Made by a program: the position numbers and the translations under genes. This document shows positions 23,263 to 29,569 of a DNA stretch of 29,569 nt, in pieces. Each line of letters begins with the position of its first letter. The first letter of the stretch is position 1. A model generated the notes under the pieces. The model was not told the origin of the DNA, did not search any database, and was given only the letters and a program-made list of their open reading frames with translations. The DNA comes from Microcaldota archaeon (lineage in GTDB: Archaea > Micrarchaeota > Micrarchaeia > Micrarchaeales > Micrarchaeaceae): the NCBI GenBank assembly GCA_027365215.1, contig DAHXNT010000002.1, forward strand, positions 1-29,569. The letters are read 5' to 3'.

Positions 23263-23615
23263 GCCACTTCGGCGATCTGCAGGGAGTTTTCGGCCTCCTG
23301 CTTATCGCCTTCGGTTGTACGCTGCTGCAGACGCCCCAGCCTTGAGGATCGGGACCGCGCCATTGACAGGCGCCTGTGCCTCACGAGCTCCATCGACGGA
23401 GCGGTAAACATGATATCCTCCTTCTTCACCAGGCTTCGCCTTCCCGCATAATTAGCGTACACGAGAGCGCTCTCGAGAATCTCGCGCGCCGTTTCCTCCA
23501 GAGCCGTCTTTAGCTTCTTGACCGCGTTCTCGTTTATCCGTTCGGCACCGGCATCCCTGAAGAACTGCTCAACGTCATAGAGACTGATTCCTCTGCATGG
23601 TTTAGTTTTTGCCAA
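23193..23615 (-). CDS. Archaeal histone-fold protein with long C-terminal tail
   Basis: 140 aa from TTG 23615, which has AGGGGTGA 5 nt upstream; no ATG fits. Residues 10-72 form a histone fold: ISLYDVEQFFRDAGAERINENAVKKLKTALEE (alpha 1-2) and AREILESALVYANYAGRRSLVKKEDIMF (end of alpha 2 to alpha 3). AGAER and the GR-KKEDI end are typical of HMf-type histones, though with one extra residue in the RxTxxxxD segment. Archaeal histones usually stop here; this frame adds about 65 residues, first Arg/Ser-rich (RHRRLSMARSRSSRLGR), then acidic, the last 24 codons antisense to the GPT gene. The tail may be a real extension, or a frameshift near the end of the fold may have lengthened the frame. The fold is secure, the tail less so. 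Confidence 0.82.
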   Translation of the reverse strand: MAKTKPCRGISLYDVEQFFRDAGAERINENAVKKLKTALEETAREILESALVYANYAGRRSLVKKEDIMFTAPSMELVRHRRLSMARSRSSRLGRLQQRTTEGDKQEAENSLQIAEVAHIIASDLSPKASSMKSISTTHI

Positions 23616-23659
23616 GATTTCACCCCTGAAAAAATGTGCAACCAAACTTTGGCAAGTGA

Positions 23660-23673
23660 CCTTTTTAAATAGG
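23660..23673. promoter_or_regulatory. Shared TATA box, histone / endonuclease IV
   Basis: The plus strand reads CCTTTTTAAATAGG, close to a palindrome of CCTATTTAAAAAGG. It predicts starts near 23640 (histone, leader about 25 nt with a ribosome site) and near 23692 (endonuclease IV, leader about 44 nt). Confidence 0.6.
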
Positions 23674-23735
23674 TTGCAATTCCTATGATTAGTGGCACAC
23701 CCGTTTTTACGACGGCAAAAGCGCAGGCGCATAGA

Positions 23736-24623
23736 ATGATGAGAATAGGCTTTCACATGTCAATAGCGGGCTCTGTCGACAACGCCGTGCTCGCGGCGAA
23801 GGCCAATGGATATACCGCGTTCCAGATGTTCACGGCAAGCAGCAGGAGCTGGAAGCAGAACAGGCCGAAGGAGGGCGACGCGGAGAGCTTCAGGGGGCAC
23901 ACGGCCGAGTACGACATAGTACCCTACGCCCACATACCATACCTGTGCAACATCGCCTCTCCCAGGAACGAGATATATTCCAAGAGCAAAATCATGCTTA
24001 AGCAGAACATGGACAACTGCGAACTGCTGGGCATCGGCCATCTTGTGATACACCTGGGCTCGCATCTGGGCGAGGGCGCCAAGATCGGCGTAAGCCGTAT
24101 ATGCGAGGCGCTGGACAAGGCATTGGACGGCGATGAGGGAGTTAGCATACTCCTAGAGAACACCGCGGGATACACCAACAGCATCGGGTCCACGTTTGAG
24201 GAGATAGGCGATATACTTGACCGTGTGAAATCCGACAGGCTGGGAGTGTGCCTCGACACCTGCCATGCCTTTGCTGCTGGCTACGCGATGGGCGGCGATG
24301 CTGATATAGACGCGCTGTGCTACGATTTCGAGTCCAATATAGGGTTCGGCAAGCTGAAGCTCGTGCATCTCAATGATGCGAAGTTCCCGCTCGGCAGCAG
24401 GAAGGACAGGCACTGGCACATAGGTGAGGGATACATAGGAGAGAAGGGCTTCACGGCCCTGTTCAGGAACAGGCACTTCAGGAGCGGCTCGTTCGTGATG
24501 GAGACTCCGGGGAACGAGAAGGGCGACGCGGATGAAGTCAACATGAAGAGGCTGAGGAAGATACTGAAAAGCGCAGGCATAACTGACATCGGGACATATC
24601 CAAATTCTGCAGGAAAACAATAA
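23736..24623 (+). CDS. nfo: Endonuclease IV (AP endonuclease)
   Basis: 295 aa TIM-barrel nuclease that cuts DNA 5' of abasic sites in base-excision repair. All metal-ligand segments are present: FHMSIAGSVDNAV, VIHLGSHLGEG, LLENTAGYTNSIG, GVCLDTCHAFAAGY, LKLVHLNDAKFPLGS, RHWHIGEGYIG and VMETPGNE. Two adjacent ATGs (23736, 23739) are possible; the frame before them (to 23685) lacks resemblance. It is divergent from the histone gene and followed 34 nt later by a Nudix hydrolase, making a small genome-maintenance pair. Confidence 0.93.
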   Translation: MMRIGFHMSIAGSVDNAVLAAKANGYTAFQMFTASSRSWKQNRPKEGDAESFRGHTAEYDIVPYAHIPYLCNIASPRNEIYSKSKIMLKQNMDNCELLGIGHLVIHLGSHLGEGAKIGVSRICEALDKALDGDEGVSILLENTAGYTNSIGSTFEEIGDILDRVKSDRLGVCLDTCHAFAAGYAMGGDADIDALCYDFESNIGFGKLKLVHLNDAKFPLGSRKDRHWHIGEGYIGEKGFTALFRNRHFRSGSFVMETPGNEKGDADEVNMKRLRKILKSAGITDIGTYPNSAGKQ

Positions 24624-24657
24624 GAATTCCAGGACCGATATGTGTGGCGGTGTGAAA

Positions 24658-25149
24658 ATGGCGGATACAGCGAAGGCGACCATTGGGGTATTTGCCCTGG
24701 TATTCAACAGGGACTACTCGAAGGTGCTCCTGGTCAGGCGCAACTATGAGAAGAAAAGTTATAAGGGCAAGGAATGGGGAAACGTTGGCGGAAGGATAGA
24801 TGCCGGAGAGACCTCCATCGAGGCATGCATCCGGGAAGCGAGGGAGGAGACCGGCCTGAAGCTCAGGCCTTCGGACCTTCGTCTCCTGTGCATTATAGAG
24901 CACCCAAACACGGGAATGGGAATGCTGCATTTCGTATACGCGACAGCGATAGATGAGCGCGTTAGGATAACGCTGAATGAAGAGTCGTATGAGTATAGGT
25001 GGTTCGCTATGGGCAACCTGCCCGAAAGCACTTTAGATTCAAGGAAGGACATTAGGGCGTGGCGAGACATGGCCAACGCAGGAGCAGGAATACAGGGACC
25101 TATAGCATCAGTGCGGCGCTTATCAAGACAAGCGCGGAAGCGACGCTGA
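24658..25149 (+). CDS. Nudix hydrolase
   Basis: 163 aa. The Nudix box fits exactly: GRIDAGETSIEACIREAREETGL (G-x5-E-x7-REAxEExGL). The N-terminal strand GVFALVFNRDYSKVLLVRRN and the later YRWFAMGNLPE are also usual. ATG 24658 has GGTGTGA in front. Members hydrolyse nucleoside diphosphates linked to another moiety; the pairing with endonuclease IV is compatible with sanitizing damaged nucleotides, though a sugar-nucleotide or other substrate is equally possible. The last 50 bp overlap the convergent kinase gene; the final Arg-rich residues are therefore constrained by two genes. Confidence 0.88.
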   Translation: MADTAKATIGVFALVFNRDYSKVLLVRRNYEKKSYKGKEWGNVGGRIDAGETSIEACIREAREETGLKLRPSDLRLLCIIEHPNTGMGMLHFVYATAIDERVRITLNEESYEYRWFAMGNLPESTLDSRKDIRAWRDMANAGAGIQGPIASVRRLSRQARKRR

Positions 25150-26107
25150 CGTTGTCGTCTATCCTTGAGCTGATGCCCTCTATGAAGGCCAGGACCACGG
25201 CTATGGCTATCGAGTAATAGCCGATGAATAGTATGCCGGCTATCGCGAGCACGGCGAAGTAGACGACGCTCCCGGCGACGCTCTTGCCCTTGTTGTACGG
25301 AAGTCTGGGCGACCTTATGCGCAGCCCACATATCGTGGCGAGCGAATCGGAGATGAACAGTGCGACCAGGCCGAACATCATGAGCCTGAAATCGGGCACG
25401 AGCGCTATGACCAAGAGCGCTCCGGCCGCAAGGTAAAGGGCGCCGAAACCGAACGTGGTCTCCGGCCTCTCGAGCCCAAGCAGTATTTTCGACAGAGGGT
25501 TGGTGGCTTTCGCGCCTTTCGGCAGGTAGAACACCGCGGCATATCCGAGCAGCACTAGCGCCATCAGCAGGTACTCGCCGACGCGGAACGATATGAGCAG
25601 CATCAGCAGCAGCACTATGCCGCTGCATATCTGGAATATGTCCCGGTTTATCTCGGTTTCCTTCTTATTGTGCGCTCGCGAATTGTGGTTCCTGTTGCCA
25701 TTGTGCCGCATGGACACAAATATCCCCGCTATTGTGCCCATGGAGAAGGACTGCATGAACATCACGATGGGCGCGCCCATCAGCGTGGACGTAATCATCA
25801 TCAGTGCGGCAACGCCAAGGGCGTAATAGAGCGCCTGGCGCTTTTCGAAGTACGCCGAAGCGGCTATTGCAAAGAGAACCGCCACCGAAGCGGAAAGAAC
25901 CGCTCCGGATATGGCACCCATGCCAAGGTAGGCCTGATACAAGGAAAGCAGGTAAGACGCGACGGCAGCGACCGCCATCGCCGCGGCAATCCCGATCCGC
26001 AGTTGGTGCTTCACTCGCACCAGATATATTATCGCCGATGCGATTGCGGCTATTATCACCGCGAAGTTGAGCAGCAACATCAGCGAATCTCCCAATACTA
26101 CCATCAT
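25100..26107 (-). CDS. SEC59/DGK1-like CTP-dependent polyprenol/diacylglycerol kinase
   Basis: 335 aa, about 9 to 10 transmembrane segments. The C-terminal half carries the dolichol-kinase/cytidylyltransferase-like signature: EINRDIFQICSGIVLL, then PLSKILLGLERPETTFGFGALYL, FISDSLATICGLRIRSPRLPYNKGKSVAGSVVYF, and EGISSRIDDNVSVASALVL. D-S-x-A-x-x-x-G and N-K-G-K-S-x-x-G are the conserved core. The N-terminal third has four extra helices of unknown role. The start at ATG 26107 has AGGCGAT just before it; GTG 26137 and ATG 26122 are alternatives. Phosphorylating polyprenol would supply the carrier used by the GPT enzyme at 22213. It follows asnS on the same strand. Confidence 0.72.
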   Translation of the reverse strand: MMVVLGDSLMLLLNFAVIIAAIASAIIYLVRVKHQLRIGIAAAMAVAAVASYLLSLYQAYLGMGAISGAVLSASVAVLFAIAASAYFEKRQALYYALGVAALMMITSTLMGAPIVMFMQSFSMGTIAGIFVSMRHNGNRNHNSRAHNKKETEINRDIFQICSGIVLLLMLLISFRVGEYLLMALVLLGYAAVFYLPKGAKATNPLSKILLGLERPETTFGFGALYLAAGALLVIALVPDFRLMMFGLVALFISDSLATICGLRIRSPRLPYNKGKSVAGSVVYFAVLAIAGILFIGYYSIAIAVVLAFIEGISSRIDDNVSVASALVLISAALML

Positions 26108-26137
26108 ATCGCCTGGGCGCATGTGCCTGAGCACCAC

Positions 26138-26157
26138 AGAGCCGCGGTTACGGCTCT
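26138..26157 (-). repeat. Hairpin spanning the asnS stop codon
   Basis: AGAGCCG and CGGCTCT form a perfect 7-bp stem around a 6-nt loop. On the minus strand the asnS TAA falls inside the loop. It could slow ribosomes or mark an RNA processing site between asnS and the kinase gene. No U-run follows, so it is not an intrinsic terminator. Confidence 0.5.
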
Positions 26158-27446
26158 ACCCTGTTTATTACCCTAGGGAACGGTATCGCGTCCCTTATGT
26201 GGTCAAGGCCGAGCATCCACTTTATGACGCGCTCCATTCCGAGACCGAAGCCCGCGTGCGGTACGGCGCCGTACTTTAGCGTATCAAGGTACCATTTGTA
26301 GTTCTCCAGCACGAGGCCCTTCTCCTTCATGCGCGCCACCATCTGGTCGTAGTCGCCTATACGCTCCGAGCCGCCTATTATCTCGCCGTGGCCCTTAGGC
26401 GCCAGCATGTCTGCGCATTCGACGGTCCTCGGGTCCTTCTTGCTTATCGGCATGTAGAACGCCTTGAGGTCCTTCGGCATGTTGTGCACGAATATCGGCT
26501 TCTCCTCGTCTTCGGTGAGCAGCTTCTCTTCCTCCACGCCGAAGTCGTCGCCCCACACCTTATGCGATCCCTTCTGTTGCAGTATCTCCATGGCCTTGTC
26601 GTAGCTTATTCTCTTGAACGGCGGCCTTATCTTCTCTAGCGCAGCGGCATCTGCACCGACAGCTTCGAGTATGTCACGGTCGTTCTTCGCAAGCCTCGCA
26701 GCCATGTGGCTCACAAGGCGCTCCTGCAGGGCCATGCTCTTCGCGTTGTTGTAGTATGCCATCTCCGGCTCTAGGTGCCAGTACTCAGCGAGATGCTTGA
26801 CCGTCCTGGACTTCTCCGCGCGCCACGAAGGCGCGAACGAGTATACCTTCTCGAGCGAGTAGATCATCGCCTCGGCGTAGAGCTGTGACGATTCCGTGAG
26901 GTACGCCTTCTGGCCGAAGTAGTTGACTTCGAACATGTCTGCGCCGGTCTCGCCTCCCGACTTGGTTATCAGCGGCGGCGTTATCTCAAAGAATCCCTGC
27001 TTGTCCAGGAATTCGCGCGCGTACCTGAAAAGATGCGACCTCGCCTTCATTATGTTGGACATGCGGGCGCTCCTCAGCCACAGGTGCCTCACATCCAGCA
27101 GAAACTCCGGGCTCTGGTATTCGGTTATGGGGAACTGCTCCTTGCTGTTCGAGACACTTATCGACTTTACTTCCAGCTCGGCACCTCCCGGGGCCCTTGC
27201 GTCGGCCTTCAGAGTGCCAGCCACCTCGACCGCGGACTCGAGATATGCGGCGTCGGCCTTCTCCCATTCCTTGGCGCTTATCGCCGACTTGTCGGCTACG
27301 CACTGTATCGTGCCGCTGTTGTCCCTTATTACGACGAAAAGCTTGCCTCCGCTGCTCCTCTTCCTGTATATCCATCCGCGTATCCTTGCCTGGCCATCTT
27401 TTGCGGCCACCGCCTTCGATATCCTCATTCTCTTGAAACCAGCCAT
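26148..27446 (-). CDS. asnS: Asparaginyl-tRNA synthetase
   Basis: 432 aa class IIb synthetase. An N-terminal OB-fold anticodon domain (ARIRGWIYRKRSSGGKLFVVIRDNSGTIQCV) is followed by RHLWLRSARMSNIMKARS and class II motif 1 (FFEITPPLI). Motif 2 is PSWRAEKSRTVKHLAEYWHLEPEMAY and motif 3 GFGLGMERVIKWMLG. TESSQLYAEAMI, with HLAEYWHLEPE, fits AsnRS better than AspRS, which has QSPQLYKQ and HLNEF. Start ATG 27446 lies about 25 nt behind the mRNA start predicted from the minus-strand TATA at 27491-27502 (CGTATAAATAGG). AsnRS makes direct Asn charging possible and reduces the need for a transamidation route. Confidence 0.9.
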   Translation of the reverse strand: MAGFKRMRISKAVAAKDGQARIRGWIYRKRSSGGKLFVVIRDNSGTIQCVADKSAISAKEWEKADAAYLESAVEVAGTLKADARAPGGAELEVKSISVSNSKEQFPITEYQSPEFLLDVRHLWLRSARMSNIMKARSHLFRYAREFLDKQGFFEITPPLITKSGGETGADMFEVNYFGQKAYLTESSQLYAEAMIYSLEKVYSFAPSWRAEKSRTVKHLAEYWHLEPEMAYYNNAKSMALQERLVSHMAARLAKNDRDILEAVGADAAALEKIRPPFKRISYDKAMEILQQKGSHKVWGDDFGVEEEKLLTEDEEKPIFVHNMPKDLKAFYMPISKKDPRTVECADMLAPKGHGEIIGGSERIGDYDQMVARMKEKGLVLENYKWYLDTLKYGAVPHAGFGLGMERVIKWMLGLDHIRDAIPFPRVINRVEP

Positions 27447-27490
27447 CCCCGCACCACTTATAACACAATACATAACTTGTGACGTGCAAT

Positions 27491-27502
27491 CCTATTTATA
27501 CG
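27491..27502 (-). promoter_or_regulatory. TATA box of asnS
   Basis: The minus strand reads CGTATAAATAGG, predicting transcription from about 27471. A second weaker element (GTTATAAGTGG) lies nearer the start codon. Confidence 0.5.
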
Positions 27503-27538
27503 ATTCGTACAACTCCTGCGATGCAGGTGGGCCCGGCG

Positions 27539-29407
27539 TCATATCAGCGATATTACCCAGATGGCTATGATGAAACCCGCTATTATGGAGGCAGGCACGA
27601 CCAGCCTTGCGGTCGAGACCACGTAACCTGCTATGCTGTGCAGCTTGCTCGTTATGTCAGTGCCCCAGACCATGAACCTGCTCAGGACCGCCTTATGGTA
27701 ATGCACCTTCACTTCCTCCATGTTCGACAGCGCATCCGCAATCGCGGCTTCGATCATGTGCGAGAGCTCCTCGTACCTCGTCTTCCTGCCCAGGACGTTC
27801 GAGACGTTCAAGTTTAGCGAATTGACCGCATGGGTGTCGGTAGTATACACTTCCGCTTCGATGTTGTGGTCCCTCTTCACAGATTCGACGATCGCTGCCC
27901 TGAGCGAGGGCAGCATGTTGTTGGCGTTGAACTGTATGATCGCGTGGTCCTTGCCGTTTATCCTGAATACCATGACGTCCATGTTGCCCGCGGCCATGTC
28001 CTCTGGCCTTCCCAGCGCGTCGTATATGTCTGGGGAGGATACTCCGAGCCTCAGCGTGCCGCCTGGCCTGTGGTAAGCATTGTTCATCTGCCTTATCGCT
28101 TCGGCGTAATGGTTCGCGTATATGGAGTTGACCGATATGCCGTCGAGCTCCTTCTTCGGCGCGCTCTCGTACCTGGAGTTGTGCGCGTCTATGACGATCG
28201 CGTCCCGTGAGCCGCTGCCCTCGAGCAGCCCCTTGAACAGCATCGATGCGGAAAGGTCTATGTCCTCGGTTATCCTGGGAGCCCTGGTCAGCGTTGCGAA
28301 CCTCACGCCGTCCATGTCTATGCACTTCACCGTTGCCCCGTTCGACGAGCCCTCCGAGTATGACACCCCGGCCAGGGGCTTGGACGACATCGCCGCCTGC
28401 ACAGATGCATCGAGATGCTTGATAAGGGTGCCGAGCTGGCTTGAGGATATCGGATTCCTGTCCATGTTGACCGCGCCGTGCATGATTATGCCGGGCACCT
28501 TGTATTTCCTGTATATGTGCCTCGACAGCAGGTACGGGAATTCGCTGCCGCCTATGCTGCCGAACGGGCCGTAGTGCAGGTTGGGCACGAATACGATCGC
28601 CTTCTTCGCCCCTGTCTTCGCGCTCTTGAACACAATGGTGCTGGTCTCTATGTCCGCAGGCATCCCGAACTTCTCGCCGCCGAACGGGGCGGATATGTTT
28701 ATGTCATATAGCCAGTTCTGCACCAGGTGGGAGAACGCGCCTATGCCTCCGAAGCCAACGCTGCGCTTGACCGGCGCGTCGACGAAGTATATTATCACGT
28801 AGCCCATAAGCAGGAAGACCGCGATCGCCGCGTAGAGCTTCGCGAGCAGCAGGTTGGTGCTTGTGCCTATCGAGAACAGGAACCTGCTAGCCGGTATGTA
28901 CGCGAGCAGGTTGAGCGTGGGCTGCACCAGCGCCAGGAGTATGCCCTTCCTGTTCCTACCCATCAGTATCTTGTTCGCGAAGAACCACCAACCGAAGATG
29001 CCAGCATCGCCCACCAGTATCAGCGCGCTTGCTATCGACTTGAGCCCGGCGAAGACATACACCACGCCGCCTATCAGCATGAACGTCGCATACGATACCG
29101 CCGCTATCAGGACTACAAGTATCACGTACTTCGTCTTCAGTTTCCTGTTCGCGGCCCTTACCGCTATGACGGTAAGCGTCGATGGTATCAATATCGTAAG
29201 TATGCCAGTCACCGCGCCGGCGGTCACCAGGTACGGTATCATGGAGCTCGCGCTGCCGAAATGCATCAGCGTAACGGCCGCGATGCCTATGACCACGCTG
29301 ACCACCACAAGCAGGGCGAAAAGGGGCATGCTGCCCGGAAGGCTCCTATAGAATATAGACGGAGCCTTCAGCGACTTTGACGGATCCCTGCTTCTTCTTG
29401 AAGCCAT
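27539..29407 (-). CDS. DUF2070 family membrane protein
   Basis: 622 aa. The first 210 residues hold six or seven transmembrane helices. Residues about 235-590 form a large soluble domain containing VFVPNLHYGPFGSIGGSEFPYLLSRHI, IIMHGAVNMDRNPIS, IDAHNSRY, and VEVYTTDTHAVNSLN-like segments (EVYTTDTHAVNSLN). A final helix (LVVPASIIAGFIIAIWVISLI) anchors the C-terminus. The conserved His, Asp and Asn residues in HYGPFG, MHGAVN, DAHN and TDTHA look like a metal or catalytic site. This is the archaeal DUF2070 family, for which I know no proven function. It starts 8 nt after the cis-prenyltransferase stop, so they share a transcript; a role in polyprenyl-lipid or surface glycan metabolism is a guess from context. 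Confidence 0.85.
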   Translation of the reverse strand: MASRRSRDPSKSLKAPSIFYRSLPGSMPLFALLVVVSVVIGIAAVTLMHFGSASSMIPYLVTAGAVTGILTILIPSTLTVIAVRAANRKLKTKYVILVVLIAAVSYATFMLIGGVVYVFAGLKSIASALILVGDAGIFGWWFFANKILMGRNRKGILLALVQPTLNLLAYIPASRFLFSIGTSTNLLLAKLYAAIAVFLLMGYVIIYFVDAPVKRSVGFGGIGAFSHLVQNWLYDINISAPFGGEKFGMPADIETSTIVFKSAKTGAKKAIVFVPNLHYGPFGSIGGSEFPYLLSRHIYRKYKVPGIIMHGAVNMDRNPISSSQLGTLIKHLDASVQAAMSSKPLAGVSYSEGSSNGATVKCIDMDGVRFATLTRAPRITEDIDLSASMLFKGLLEGSGSRDAIVIDAHNSRYESAPKKELDGISVNSIYANHYAEAIRQMNNAYHRPGGTLRLGVSSPDIYDALGRPEDMAAGNMDVMVFRINGKDHAIIQFNANNMLPSLRAAIVESVKRDHNIEAEVYTTDTHAVNSLNLNVSNVLGRKTRYEELSHMIEAAIADALSNMEEVKVHYHKAVLSRFMVWGTDITSKLHSIAGYVVSTARLVVPASIIAGFIIAIWVISLI

Positions 29408-29415
29408 ACGAACAC

Positions 29416-29569
29416 TTACCTTCCAAACCTCCTGCGCCTCTTGGAATAATCCACGAGCGCCTTCCTGAGGTCGTCCTTGCTGAAGTCGGGCCAGTACTTC
29501 TTGGCGAAGTACAGCTCAGAATAAGTCGACTGCCACGGAAGGAATCCCGAGAGCCTCCTCTCCCCGGAC
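29416..29569 (-). CDS. uppS: cis-Prenyltransferase (undecaprenyl/polyprenyl diphosphate synthase), C-terminal end only
   Basis: The last 50 codons are in the window; the 5' part is beyond its edge. SGERRLSGFLPWQSTYSELYF and the following KKYWPDFSKDDLRKALVDYSKRRRRFGR are the hallmark end of cis-prenyltransferases: the R-x-S-G-E-x-R-L-S segment binds the isopentenyl diphosphate and the W-P-x-F end completes the fold. The enzyme makes long polyprenyl diphosphates, precursors of the glycan carrier lipid. The stop is TAA at 29416-29418. Confidence 0.92.
   Translation of the reverse strand, partial: SGERRLSGFLPWQSTYSELYFAKKYWPDFSKDDLRKALVDYSKRRRRFGR

Noticed and set aside
1..29569. CRISPR arrays, insertion sequences, prophage genes or replication origin
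   Set aside because: No regularly spaced repeats, transposase or integrase genes, or origin-type repeat clusters were seen.

Overview
This window looks like chromosomal DNA from an archaeon. The evidence is archaeal information-processing genes (a TATA-binding protein homologue, ribosomal protein L21e, RNA polymerase subunit Rpb4/RpoF, DUF655, a histone-fold protein, RtcB), archaeal class III (pilin-type) signal peptides, DUF2070 and DUF5654 membrane proteins, TATA boxes about 25 nt upstream of starts, and oligo-T terminators. Short intergenic gaps, ATGA overlaps, convergent overlapping 3' ends and a single-repeat TBP suggest a compact genome of the DPANN type, possibly Micrarchaeota. That placement is inference; no 16S gene is present.

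Layout. 1-3703 (minus): operon of an APC permease, a calcineurin-like phosphoesterase and a nucleotidyltransferase-phosphoribosyltransferase fusion cut by the window edge. 4003-5583 (plus): HerA-type ATPase. 5698-7398 (minus): a predicted membrane-tethered regulator with a cytoplasmic winged helix, one transmembrane helix and an outside DUF4382 region, preceded by repeat-rich DNA. 7658-8380: L21e, divergent from a TBP with only one of the usual two repeats. 8430-12517 (plus): a pilin-like LamG protein, two MFS transporters and two tiny proteins. 12546-14807 (minus): FAD oxidoreductase coupled to a shikimate dehydrogenase with a late frameshift. 14927-16167: DUF5654 protein, then DUF655 and RpoF. 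16476-17108: AT-rich methyltransferase. 17156-17641: a protein with two tandem ribosomal-stalk (P1/L12) dimerization-like repeats. 17800-19183 (plus): MoxR ATPase and a frameshifted pilin-like gene. 19216-22129 (minus): tRNA-Arg, TauE/SafE, DUF1634, a RelE-like half domain and RtcB, packed head to tail. 22213-29569: GPT-type sugar-phosphate transferase, histone, endonuclease IV, Nudix hydrolase, SEC59/DGK1-like kinase, AsnRS, DUF2070 and the end of a cis-prenyltransferase.

How the genes connect. The cis-prenyltransferase, SEC59-like kinase and GPT enzyme could form a polyprenyl-phosphate carrier and glycan-initiation set, consistent with the many N-x-S/T sequons in the DUF4382 protein. TBP, RpoF, histone, L21e, DUF655 and the stalk-like protein concern gene expression. 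The most unusual elements are the half-length TBP, the tandem stalk-like protein, the NTase-PRTase fusion, the tRNA-to-RtcB cluster with an embedded RelE-like fragment, and three divergent gene pairs that appear to share one AT-rich promoter box.
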